NCBI GenBank assembly: GCA_015178975.1
Contig: WHVD01000008.1
Span: 1,426,001-1,490,000 of the forward strand
Source of the DNA: Hysterangium stoloniferum
Taxonomy: Eukaryota; Basidiomycota; Agaricomycetes; Hysterangiales; Hysterangiaceae
Length of the DNA stretch: 64,000 nt
Direction: 5' to 3'
Position numbers and translations under genes: made by a program. Below, piece by piece: positions 1 through 9,823 of the stretch (its first letter is position 1; every line of letters begins with the position of its first letter). A model generated the notes under the pieces. It was not told the origin of the DNA. It did not search any database and worked only from the letters and a program-made list of their open reading frames with translations.

Positions 1-337
1 ACATCCCACCATGGTGGGTAAATGACTCTCATGAACTAAATCAAAACACCATCCATGACAAGTACACCCTCACTTGGGTGAATGACATCCTTTCATACTG
101 CAGCCAAGGGACAATCTTTGGAACATTAAACATGACCAATTCCTTCTTCCAAACCAGGGTACATCTAGATGACATACATACACCTTACAGCTATGCACAC
201 CCCTTGGGGACTCTATGAGTAGACTATGATGCCCATTGGAGGCTGCAATGCACCATCCACACATCACAGAGTTTCAAAAATGGGATTACAAAGAGTGATG
301 AAAGAGTGAAATGGAACAAACAAGGAATAGATCAAAG
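1..337. other. CpG-poor sequence, no gene recognised
   Basis: I see no convincing coding region, RNA gene or terminal repeat here. The stretch almost lacks CpG dinucleotides, like the rest of the first 8 kb, which suggests old, mutated repeat DNA. Confidence 0.4.
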
Positions 338-1130
338 TGTTAAGTGCAGGAAATCTAACCAGGCTTTTTGGTGAATATTCTGAAGACTTTCCAGAAATAG
401 TCCATGGAGTTTTCAGGAAATCATTTGGGGGGTATTGGAATATTACCATAGTACAAGAAGGACTTGACTTTAGCTTTTGTGCTGTGCCCTCACATGATTG
501 TCAGGTAATAACTTCAAACAGGTATTGGTCCAGACACTCTGAGGAGTCTGAGAATACATGAGAGAACCAGAAGTCAGAAGGCCCAAGGGCTCTGAGAATA
601 TGTGGGTGAGGACAAGTAGTCAGATAACACAAAAGGAGATTAAGCTGCAGAGTATGAGAAGGACTTGGCTCAGCTTATGTGCTGTGCCCTCACACACACA
701 TTTAGGTGTCCTTATTTCAAGTTGACAGATGTCTAAATGAGAGGTGTAGATAACTGGAGTTCCAAGGAGTTCTGGATATTGAGTCTACAGAAGGAACAAA
801 GGAGTAGATCAGACTAAGTTGAGACTAATTCAAGATTTCAAACTGGAGAGTAAGTACATGATATGGGAAACTATATGGTTGTTTCAATAATTGTACTACA
901 AATATGAGAGCATAATAAAACATATTTGGAAATGTTTCCAAGATAGGTATATAGCAAACAAGTGAAGGAAAATTGATAAATGAGGAACAAGGACCAGGAC
1001 AGATCAAGGAATAAGTGCAGAACAGTAAGCAAGTGAAAATATTCAAGGGGTCTGTGAAGATCCATTCCCAGAAACTCCACAGAGTATTTTCTGGATACAA
1101 TATCATGTTATGAACCACCTTCTGGACTAG
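338..1130 (-). repeat. LTR-B-like relic(s)
   Basis: The start, TGTTAAGTGCAGG, is the same type of terminus as the better bounded LTR-B copies at 51552 and 62689. A block resembling the stretch 'GGACTTGGCTTCAGC...TGTGCTG' occurs twice (near 456-495 and 660-700), so this is probably two overlapping or nested copies. The far end and a target-site duplication could not be found, so the right boundary is approximate. Orientation is inferred from the other LTR-B copies. Confidence 0.4.
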
Positions 1131-1666
1131 TGTCAAAATCTGTAATTCACTGGAACCCAACCCTCATCCCTCAAGTACCCTTTGTGTTACAACTGTGTCA
1201 CCACCCGATGGTCCCCGATGATATTATTGTCCATCTGTGTCTCAAGTTACTGGCCAAGGTCATCGTATCAGAAACCGTCAGTATACTGACACTGACGTAT
1301 ACCCTCACAGCGATCAAACCCCATTTACGCCCCTGTCAAGTTATACTTGTACTATCTGGTTATGCTTTGATACATCCCTTTTTATTATGCTGATCCATTC
1401 TACTCTATGTTTCACATATGCCCATATACAGTGAGGGACAAAACCCTTCCAATGATTTTTAGTTGTGCAAAGATTCTTGAATAACTCAAGAACTACTGTA
1501 GATACAGACCTGAAATTTGGAGGTTGCTTAGGTCTATATGTTATCTATATTCCCTTAAAATATTATGACATAAGCATTAGTATTTCACACACTATAAATA
1601 AAACACTAATAAAATCACCTTGGAAGGGTTTTGTCCCTGGTATAAAAAAAATACAAATTAAACAAT

Positions 1667-2670
1667 CTAGTACTTGGTATAGCCTCCCTTGGCCTTCAAA
1701 ACAGCCTCAAACCTTCTGGGCATACTCTCTATCAAGTTCTGACAAGTAGAGGCAGGGATCTTCTCCCACTCTGTCTGAACCCTCTCCCACAACTCATGAA
1801 TACTCTTGGGTGCCACCCAGCCTCCTTTTGAGGTAATACCAGAGGTGTTCAATTGGATTAAGGTCAGCAGACTGAGGTGGCCATACTATGACCACAAATC
1901 CATTGTCTTTAAACCAATTGGTGGCCTTTTTGCTCTTGTGTTTGGGGTCATTGTCTTGCTGAAAGACCACATTCCCTGTGTTCTTGCCATAATACTCCAT
2001 GATTTCTTGAAGTTCATCTTCCATAATGCTAACATAAAGGTCAGCATCCACCCTTCCATCAATTTTGGTGGAATATCCTGGTCCTTCCCACAACATACAG
2101 CCTCACAACATCAGATTTCCTCCTCCAAACCTGATTGTACCCTCAGCCACCCTATCACTGAGCCCCTCTCCTGCCCTTTTCCACACCTACTTTTTCCAAT
2201 CTGACTCCAAACAATTGATTTTTGTCTCATCTAACCAAACAGCCCTCTTCCAATCATCCACAGTCCAGTCCTTGTGTGCCAGAGCAGAGTCCATCCTTGC
2301 CTTCCTATGCCTCTTAGTGAGTAAAGGCCTTTTATCTCCACCACAGCCCTCATTCCAGCCTTCTTGAGTGTTCTATGAACAGTCTTCACTGAAATGGACT
2401 CTCCAGTCATATTTTGAAGGATTTTTGTCACCTCAGTGGCATGTTCTGCCTTCTGAGAAGTGATTTGTTAGAGGGAATAATGAATATCTGAGGGAGAAAG
2501 CTTGCATGGATGGCCACCAGGTGCTTTGGAAAGTGATGGGCAATGAGTAAAGTGAATTCTGGATATAGTAAATTGACCTCTGCCAGTGATTGCAGAGATC
2601 TGAGAAGCAGAGTTGCCCTTATTGAGCAAAATGAGAATGTGGCAACCTGAGGAGGAGTAAGAGCTTTCAT
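1667..2670 (-). pseudogene. Tc1-type DDE transposase, frameshifted
   Basis: Reading right to left, fragments in several frames give an N-terminal helix-turn-helix-like part (about 2670-2430), a middle part with KTVHRTLKKAGM (about 2370), and a C-terminal part with VVFQQDNDPKHKS (second catalytic Asp) followed by WPPQSADLNPIEHLW (third acidic residue, about 1880). The end KAKGGYTKY matches the last residues of the second Tc1 copy at 55556. Frame changes near 2430, 2230 and 1850 mean no full protein can be made. The family cuts and pastes DNA at TA sites; this copy could at most be mobilised in trans. Confidence 0.85.
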
Positions 2671-2745
2671 AGTGTAGAATGTTGAGTTGTGGGGATGTTG
2701 TTGAACTAAAAAGTGAACAGCTATATATATATCTAATTTTGACAG

Positions 2746-2809
2746 GTCACATGATTAAACAAAACCTTATTTGCTGATAATCAATAAGGTTTTGTGTTAA
2801 TCATGTGAC
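2746..2809. repeat. Long hairpin between Tc1-1 transposase and its right TIR
   Basis: About 26 bases beginning GTCACATGATTAAAC are repeated as their complement after an 11-base spacer, with one extra base in the right arm. The hairpin ends where the inner copy of the terminal motif begins. The second Tc1 element (55317-56682) has no such hairpin at the equivalent place, so it may be a small insertion or a local feature of this copy. Confidence 0.8.
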
Positions 2810-3656
2810 TGGGACAAAACCCTTCCAATGTGATTTTATTATTATTTTATTTATAGCATGGGAAATACTAATGCTTATGTCATAATATTTTAAGGGCATA
2901 TAGATAACATGTAGACCTAACTAACCACCAAATGTCAGGTCTGTATCTACAGTGGTTCTTGAGTTATTCAAGAATCCTTGCACAACTAAAGATCATTGGA
3001 AGGGTTTTGTCCCTCACTGTATACTTGTAACCCTTGGACTATTTCCTTTTCTCATAATCCCACTCTCAGCTAATCATGGCTTCCAATATTATTGTAGCCT
3101 ACCAGTTTGTAGTCAAGTTTATTTGTCAATAGTATTTTCAGCTCTTCCCTTAGTTAGTAATCTCTAGATGCCAATAACTTGTATAAAGACCCATTGTAAT
3201 GTAGCTACTAGACAATCAGAATATTGACTCAGAACACCCACATACATCTCTCATAAGCCTTACTCTAAGTATTCCACTCCCCACCTCTGCGTGCACTCAC
3301 CCACCCTTGGTCTCTGATCCCTCAGCCCAATGCTCGACTTATCCTTTGGTTTCCGATCAGTAACTCACCGTGAGGAATTCAATAGGACTAGCTTTCGCCC
3401 ACCCAAAATTAAGGACACCCAACAGTAACTTGCAAGGGTGCAGCACATAAGCTGAAGCCAAGTCCATCTGTTCGGTCCCCATCAGCCTACCAACATCAGT
3501 CAGTTTTCTGTTCTTAACAATTTGACTCAAATCCCATTCTGATATTCTGGACACCTCCTGTTATGGGCCAGAACCTGATGGGTTCTGCCCTTTGACAGTT
3601 AATGTCTCTACATGTCATTTGTCATTTCCTGACCCAGACTTTAGTTGGACTCCCTG

Positions 3657-4130
3657 TGTGAGGAGTATGCTTTTACCACAGTTTCATTGTGGTAAAACAC
3701 TCCTTTTATTTTATTTATATTTTACATATTCTATTCATATTTTTCTATCTTTCATATTCTTCGAATATTGCATATTTCATTAGTTCGAAGCATTGTGTAT
3801 ACTTGTGGGTGCACTCAGCACCAATTAGAACTCAGACACACTTTTACCCAAACACCACCACTCGTAAGACACAAACTAGGTCTACTACGAGTGGTGATCA
3901 GGGTAACGTGTCAGCTACCATATAGGTAGCATTATCTGAACTACTGAACACTTCTGGCCTTGAACTATAACAGTCGAGGCCTCCACTCGAACCATCACAC
4001 TCATTGACTCCTTCATCATCTTGTGCTCTTTCTCTCACTTTCTCTTATATTGCACCGAATAGGTCAATATTCTTCCTTTCTACTCATTTCTTCGTATATA
4101 GAACGGTCAGAACTTCCGCCACTCTTCACA
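3657..4130 (+). mobile_element. Solo LTR-C
   Basis: TGTGAGGAG...CTTCACA is flanked by the exact duplication CCCTG (3652-3656 and 4131-4135). It contains a hairpin with arms at 3671-3680 and 3689-3698, a second with 11-base arms at 3856-3866 and 3886-3896, and several smaller ones (for example 4048-4069). The same arrangement recurs in the other LTR-C copies with different stem sequences. No internal retrotransposon region is attached, so this is a recombination remnant. Confidence 0.92.
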
Positions 4131-4179
4131 CCCTGTGTTTGTTCTAGATACATACTTCTTTAATCCATGACCCAACCTT

Positions 4180-4899
4180 CACTCAATTATCCTTGTCAAC
4201 CCTTGTCACTTTCTCTATGCTAATGTTCTGACTTACCCAAAACCTGTGGCTTTCCGAAAATATGCACACTGACATTATAGTGTTAGGATCCATTTCTGGA
4301 TAATAATGGATATCTGTGAATATTCTGACTCCTTTCCTTTGTCCTACATTTGGTAACTGACTGGTTGACAGATGTTTATTCATTTGTTTAGTGTTCCATC
4401 CCTTATTCCCTTATCTGTCCCCATCCTTGTTCCTTATATATCTGACTTGTTATTATATGCTTAGTTTGGAAACATTTCCAAATTGGTTTTATTATACTCC
4501 CAGATTTGTAATACAATTATTGGAACAACTATATAGCCTTCCTTAGTCATGTACTTACCCTCCAGTTTGAATCTCAAATTAGTCTCAATCTAATCTACTC
4601 CTTTGCTGTTTCTGTCTACTTGATGTCTGGAACTCCTTGGAACTCTGGGTATCTACACCTTCCATGTAATCATCCATCTGCTTGAAATAAGGACACCTAA
4701 ACATGTGCACAAGGACACAGCACATAAGCTAAAGTCCAAGTCCTTCTGATACCTTGGTAATATTCCAATACCCCTCAGATCATTTCCCAGAAACTCCAAG
4801 GACTACTCCCCATAATATCTCCCAGGAAATCCCCAGACCATTTCCAAAAAGCCCTCAGAATATCCACCAGAAAACCCAGTAGATTTCATGCACTTAACA
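4180..4899 (+). repeat. LTR-B-like copy
   Basis: It ends CACTTAACA at 4899 and carries, in forward orientation, the block AAGGACACCTAAACATG...GCACATAAGCTAAAG that defines the LTR-A/LTR-B group. It aligns with the complement of 62689-63221. The start could not be fixed and no target duplication was found. Confidence 0.5.
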
Positions 4900-6211
4900 G
4901 GGTCCAGGTCATAGGTTACTGAGGCATCTAGAAGAGTGTGGGAGTCCAACAGAGTTCAGGTCAGGTAACAACCAAGGACACTTGGAGAAGTTAGCTGTTA
5001 AGTGGTGGAGTCCAGCAGGTTCTGGGTCATAAGATGAGGCATCTAGTTGAGGGTGGAATATCTGACTGGAAATTGAGTTGAAGGATACCTGAAGGATGAG
5101 GGTAAGTTTCTGGTGAATTCCAGATTCCAACACTAGTCCATAATATGGTTCAGAAACTGATAATATACCTAGAAAATACTCCAAGGAGTTTCCAGGAATG
5201 GATCTTCACACAAAGTGTGAATAGTCAGAAACAATAGGAGTGTAGAAAAAGTGAATAACACAAATGGAATAATAAAAGGAATAGTGGAGAGCCATCAGAA
5301 TGGAAACAGAAGAGTGTGGCCCAAAAAGTAAATAGCTTGAGCATGAGTTGTCAGAGACATCAAATGGCAGGCTACCAGAGAGGTGAATACTGGAAGTGGG
5401 GTCCTGAAATGATGGTTCCTAACAGTTGACTTCACTACTGAGTGTTAAGATCTAAGCCTAAAGGGGGGAGAGAAGCTCTAGTCAGGGGGCTGATGATACA
5501 AAACAGGTTAATTGGGGCTGATGATAGAGATTGTACTAATTGGGAGGTCTGACTCTATAAATGTAGTGGAGCTTGGCTTCAACTTATGTGTTGCATCCTC
5601 ATATGAACTGTTAGGGTGCTCCAGTATTTCAAACAGAGCAGATAGTCTGATAGAAACAGAGATCAACACTTAGCTCAATTGACCAGAGGGCCAGAGGGCC
5701 AAAGTACTAAGAGTTGTGAGGTAAGGGGTCGCAGCTTGCCAAAGATGCCTTTGGGTATTAGGAAGAGAGGGAAAAGGCCAAGGATTAGAAGGGGTAATCT
5801 AAGTCGATTTTTGAACTGAGGAAAACCCAGCATACACAAAGGAACTTTATACTACAGGGAGATGGATGATCAGAGAGCCAATCAGAGAAGTGAGAGTGAT
5901 GACAGGTCAAAAGGAAGTAGTGGAAGGAAATGGGGATGTAAATGAGGCTAAATACAATATAACAAAGTATACTAAAAGGTGTGAGGTGGCAAATGGGATA
6001 TATACATATGTGGAATGGTGATGGGAGAGTGAACAGAATGGAAACAGGATTGGAGGCTAAGATGCCATGATACAATGAAACAAGTGTCAGGGGCACTGCA
6101 GGCAGTGCTACCATGAGTGGGGGTACTGATAGTAGGACAATGGAGGGTTACAAGACTAAAAACAGCTTATGGAGGTCTGAAACAATGGGGATCTAACACT
6201 AAGTATCTAAA
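4900..6211. other. CpG-poor repeat debris, no gene recognised
   Basis: No coding region with a recognisable family is visible. An LTR-B-type start (TGTTAAG) lies at 5443 and an LTR-B-like 'CTTGGCTTCAACTTATGTG' block near 5570-5610, so part of this is another fragment of that family. An imperfect direct repeat of GGGGCTGATGATA occurs near 5488-5530. Confidence 0.4.
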
Positions 6212-6283
6212 GGGTTGGTAGCTCAGTAGTAGACCATATAGTCTAGATTACAGATGGTCCCAGGTTCAATTCCTGGCCAGTCC
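6212..6283 (+). other. tRNA-like sequence (tRNA-derived repeat or tRNA pseudogene)
   Basis: Over 72 bases there is a 7-base acceptor pairing (GGGTTGG with CCAGTCC, wobbles included), a good A box (TAGCTCAGTAG), a T arm CCAGG/CCTGG and a perfect B box (GTTCAATTC). I could not build an anticodon stem, and the D stem has one mismatch, so a working tRNA is unlikely. The CpG normally present in the B box is CA here, in line with regional CpG loss. Confidence 0.5.
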
Positions 6284-6806
6284 AATATTTTATAATAAGG
6301 ACATGTGTTGTCTGGAGTTCAATGTCTAGGAGGCACAAGGCAACCTCATGGCAGCAAATATTTGACAAGCCTATCATGCCAACAAACTTCATGCTTTGGA
6401 AATACCATACAAGGTTGGGGATTTGATCATGTTATCTACTACACACCACTGCTGTAACTACAAACACAAGGAGAAGAAACAACCACCAAGTCCATGGCCC
6501 ACTTTGATGGCCCCTACAAAGTCACTCAGGCCTTTCCAGAAAGATCCATCTACACCCTATGCCTGCTTAACAACCCTACATCATACCCTGGGCTCCACTC
6601 CCATCTCCTCAAGCCCTTCATCCCTAATGACCCCTCCCTCTTTCCCAACCAGGCACTCATCTGCCTGGGGATGGTGATCACTAAGGATGGCCCTGAGGAG
6701 ACCTTCATTGACAAAATTGTAGACACATGCCACCATGGCTGTGGGATTCAATACCTTGTATGCTGGGTGGGTTGTTAGATTGAGTAATGCTAGCAGTGTT
6801 TCCCAG

Positions 6807-6877
6807 GGTCAGGTGGTGTAATGGTTAACACCCCTGTTATATATGCAGAAGCCCTGGGTTCAATCCCCAGTCTGGCC
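6807..6877 (+). other. tRNA-like sequence inside the 5' LTR of the TRIM
   Basis: The acceptor arms GGTCAGG and TCTGGCC pair over 7 bases. There is a D arm GTG/CAC, an A box TGGTGTAATGG and a B box GTTCAATCC, both matching the RNA polymerase III consensus, and a T arm CTGGG/CCCAG. The anticodon region folds poorly and the loop is TATATAT without the usual U33, so this is probably a tRNA-derived internal promoter, not a translating tRNA. Confidence 0.7.
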
Positions 6878-7089
6878 ATTCATTTTCTACACTTTTAACA
6901 GGTTATGGGCCCTGCTATGTGCTATAGGGCATGGTTCCTGTGTGTAGAGTGAACAGCTATATTCATGTATGGTACAGTGGACAAGTCTGGACAAAAGAGC
7001 CAGAGAGGACCTATATCTGCATATAATATTGTTGAGTGCTAGCATTAAGGGAGTGTGTTAGATTGAGCAATGCTAGCAGTGTTTCCCAG

Positions 7090-7159
7090 GGTCAGGTGGT
7101 GTAATGGTTAACACCCCTGCTATATATGCAGAAGCCTGGGTTCAATCCCCAGTCTGGCC
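7090..7159 (+). other. tRNA-like sequence inside the 3' LTR of the TRIM
   Basis: This is the same tRNA-like unit as at 6807 with one T-to-C change that improves the anticodon stem and one missing C before the T arm. Both A and B boxes are intact. Confidence 0.7.
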
Positions 7160-7355
7160 ATTCATTTTCTACACTTTTAACATGGGTTTGGTTTTAAGAA
7201 GGATCATGACAAATGGCTCCCCTGCAGGATCATTGAGGACACTGAGGTCTGGATATCTGGGAGAATGAACTTGGTTAGAGATCTATCCTGTGAGGTTTTT
7301 AGAGGGGGAGGGGTGTAATCCTGGCCCTCCTGACCATCTTACCACATATGCATAG

Positions 7356-7977
7356 TGTGAAGGGTATGCTTTTACCACAGTTTCATTGTGGTAAAACACT
7401 CCTTTTATTTTATTTATATTTTACACATTTTATTCATATTTTCTATCCTTTATATTCTTTGAATATTGTACCATTTCATTAGTTCAAAGCTCTGTGTATA
7501 CTTGTGGGTGCACTCGGCACCAAACAAAGAGACACTTTTTACCCCCGCAACCACAACTTACCCAGACACCCACTTAGTGTCCTGTAAGTTGTGATTGGGG
7601 TATTGTCCTGACTGTCACAGACAGGCTTTAACTACCAGCGCAATCAGAGTTTCGAACTATACTAGTCAAAACTCAAACCATTATCTCAATCCGCATGGAC
7701 TATATCCACACTACTCTGTTTATTTGACTCTCTCATTATTTCCTCAGACACTCGAGCAGTCACTTAGAATCGTACTTCATAGTCGATTCTCTTTTATTCG
7801 TCTTAGCTTTATATTCTACTTAAGATAGCTAATGCTCTCAACTGTATTGAACTAGATAGTCAATATGTGTTTGGTCTGTATTAAACTTAGATAGTCAATA
7901 CATTGTCGTGTCGTACCTAAATGGTTGATATTCTTTGTATATATGTAAAATGGTTAGGACTTCCACCACTCTTCACA
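7356..7977 (+). mobile_element. Solo LTR-C
   Basis: TGTGAAGGG...CTTCACA is flanked by the exact duplication CATAG (7351-7355 and 7978-7982). It keeps the first hairpin of the copy at 3657. The second hairpin has different stem bases (CACAACTTAC/GTAAGTTGTG), and so has the third (CTGTC/GACAG). A run of small hairpins follows, for example TGTATT (7877-7882) with AATACA (7897-7902). Confidence 0.92.
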
Positions 7978-7982
7978 CATAG

Positions 7983-9823
7983 GTACAACCTGACCACTGA
8001 TTGCTCTCTAATATTTCCCCCAATCAAGTTCAACCATTGATCAGACTCAATCAAGATCTCATATCTTTCCTTACCTCTCTACCCCAATCTAGATCCTGTT
8101 CATCTTTGTTCAATTTACCTTGGTGATGACCCCTCCATTGCTCCTCATCCAATATACATATTAGTTGCACACTGATCCCTTCACAAAAAGAAGAAGAAAA
8201 CAACATTACTGTCCTCTTTACATAGTATCATCTAAAACACAATAACTTTGTCCTGTCTGTCCCTGACTGAGTGAGGCTGATAGCACCAGCCTTACAATAA
8301 CCAAACAATATGTGTACTAATAAACATGTCAGTGCCAATGTGAAGTTCAACTCCACATTAGACTATATTTCACTGGCAAATCGTATGTATTATCTAACAT
8401 AGTATTATCTAGCATAAAGTAGGCCCCTAATAGATGGGAGTTGAAGAAAAAAAAGGTCAGTATCTAGATCAGTGAACAATAACTGACTAATTTTTCAATG
8501 CAATGGAGCAAGAACTGAAGCGGACCTAACTCAGACTTACAGATATAATGGTCTGATGTATGTTGTAATGCAGTTCTGAACCGTAGGACTAGTGGACATG
8601 CAATAGGGATCCGGTTAGCCAGGCTGCGAGCCAAAGCCGAGCCGCAGCAACCCTGACCTACAAACATATGACATGCCTGTGCTTAGGAGCGCAGCTCTTC
8701 ATAAGCGCTGTAATGTGTGAAAAGTTATGTGTAGGTATTAGTTTAACCAATATCTTTAAGTCCTGCATGAGGGATACTCCGCTGGACACTGGGATGTCCT
8801 ATACTTCATAGCCATTCACGTCACCAGGTAAGAACCTGTAATACCGTACCCACCGTGGAGACCGGAATCTACTAGTATAGCTTATAAGATTCAGAAAATG
8901 CCCTGCCATGAGATTGGATGTCAAATATATTCGCTTCCGCCTTCATATGGTTACTAAAGCCTGAGAACATTCAGAGATCCGCTCTGGTATATGTTATGAA
9001 ATGTTGTCAACATGACGGTCTGGCTGAACGAATAATTAGGTTCAGGTGGCATGAGTTTGGTGTACCCAACAAGCCAACTGATACAATCGACCTTCTCATA
9101 ACGCATAGCCTCAGTTCCCACCTAAAGGTCATGCATTATGAGAAGTATGTATCATGTACTAATGTCTCCATATTGGTTCGAGTCCTTGCCGCTCGCTTAC
9201 TGAATTCCCAAGATTCAACATACCCCTGATTAGCCTATAATGCATCGCCCTGGTTTTACCCATGCAATTTGCAAGATTTGCGGGCGCCTACCCGCCTCCC
9301 GATATTGTTCCAGGTCCAGCCCCATGCATTATGAGAAGTTCGACTGTACATACATTGGGCCTCCAGCAGTCATTTTTGACGGTTTGCGGATTAATGGTAA
9401 GTCTCCTGGTTTTAAAGGTTAATTTAGCCTTTGTAAAGTTAAGCCTTAGTATATTATTTTAGGTTTTAGCATCGAGTAAGGTTGTCTAGCAGGCACTGGT
9501 ATTGATTGATTTGCATAAGCGCGCGCTCCCACACATGAATCGTATCACAGTGTTAGTATTTTACCAGTGGGCAAGTGCTTCCTTGATGGAGAAGCATCGA
9601 CGGGTGATTTTCTCCCCTCTTAAAGCTATGTGAACTTGGGGTAGTCCCGGCTATATGGGGGATCCCGGCCATGATTCTCCGAGCATTATAATTTGGTTAC
9701 CGAAAGTTTTATCGCTTTAGTTGATCACGTAACGGTTCCAACTAAGGCTTATTATATACAGTCCACCGCTCGTGTTTACTCACTAAATCAGGGTTAACGT
9801 GAAATCTATAACTCGCACTGAAC
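7983..9823. other. Transition from CpG-poor repeat to gene island; no gene recognised
   Basis: Up to about 8460 the sequence is CpG-poor. Beyond it CpG is frequent. Open frames such as 8918-9229 resemble no family I know. The motif GCATTATGAGAAGT occurs twice (about 9132 and 9325), so part of this may be a decayed duplication. Confidence 0.35.
9753..9758 (+). promoter_or_regulatory. Possible TATA box of the first FAD oxidase
   Basis: TATATA lies about 66-71 bases before the start codon at 9824. The third forward paralogue has TATAAA at nearly the same distance, which supports the call. Confidence 0.4.

Larger units (their letters stand above)
1429..3019 (-). mobile_element. Tc1/mariner transposon, inactive (Tc1-1)
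   Basis: The ends are inverted: CAGTGAGGGACAAAACCC at the left and its complement at the right. They are flanked by the TA duplications typical of Tc1/mariner (1427-1428 and 3020-3021). The inverted repeats are about 212 bp. Each one has a second copy of the terminal motif at its inner edge in opposite orientation (about 1619-1640 and 2808-2830). The enclosed transposase is frameshifted. The element is inserted in the solo LTR-A. Confidence 0.93.
1185..3519 (+). mobile_element. Solo LTR-A interrupted by a Tc1 element
   Basis: The sequence begins TGTTAC and ends TTAACA. Flanking pentamers are CTTTG (1180-1184) and ATTTG (3520-3524), a target duplication with one mismatch. With the Tc1 insertion (1429-3019) removed, both halves align along their length with the solo LTR at 38047-39640, for example the shared blocks around 'GATCAAACC', 'CCTAGTCAAGCTTATTTGTC'-like text and 'GCACATAAGCTGAAGCCAAG'. 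It lacks the minisatellite of that copy. Most differences replace CG with TG or CA, so this copy is older or has been mutated at CpG. Confidence 0.85.
6773..7182 (+). mobile_element. TRIM (miniature LTR retrotransposon) with tRNA-like LTRs
   Basis: Two direct terminal repeats, 6773-6900 and 7056-7182, differ by only about one substitution and one indel. Each starts TGTTAGATTGAG and ends CACTTTTAACA. The whole unit is flanked by the exact duplication TGGGT (6768-6772 and 7183-7187), as expected for LTR-type integration. The 155-bp interior codes for nothing visible and ends in a short purine-rich tract (AAGGGAG) next to the second repeat, where a polypurine tract should be. It splits a gypsy chromodomain. 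With no coding capacity it would depend on another element's proteins. Confidence 0.88.
6345..7290 (+). pseudogene. Ty3/gypsy pol C-terminus with chromodomain, decayed
   Basis: This is a fragment of a chromovirus polyprotein. Frame one reads EIPYKVGDLIML, the region after the integrase core. After a frameshift near 6490 it reads FDGPYKVTQAFPERSIYTL, then the start of a chromodomain with QYLVCWVG. At that point a TRIM element (6773-7182) is inserted. The chromodomain resumes after it with DHDKWLPCRIIEDTEVW. A stop near 6360 and the frameshift add to the damage. In active elements the chromodomain guides integration to heterochromatin. The matching LTR of this element was not identified; the LTR-C at 7356 has its own target duplication and is a separate insertion. 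Confidence 0.8.

Noticed and set aside
6212..6283. Functional tRNA gene
   Set aside because: Acceptor and T arms pair and both promoter boxes match, but no anticodon stem forms and the D stem is imperfect; kept only as tRNA-like.
7356..7977. This LTR-C as the 3' LTR of the gypsy remnant at 6345-7290
   Set aside because: It has its own exact CATAG duplication on both sides, so it is an independent solo insertion.
8918..9229. Small gene of 103 codons
   Set aside because: No family resemblance, no splice context and no upstream signals; probably chance in an AT-balanced region.
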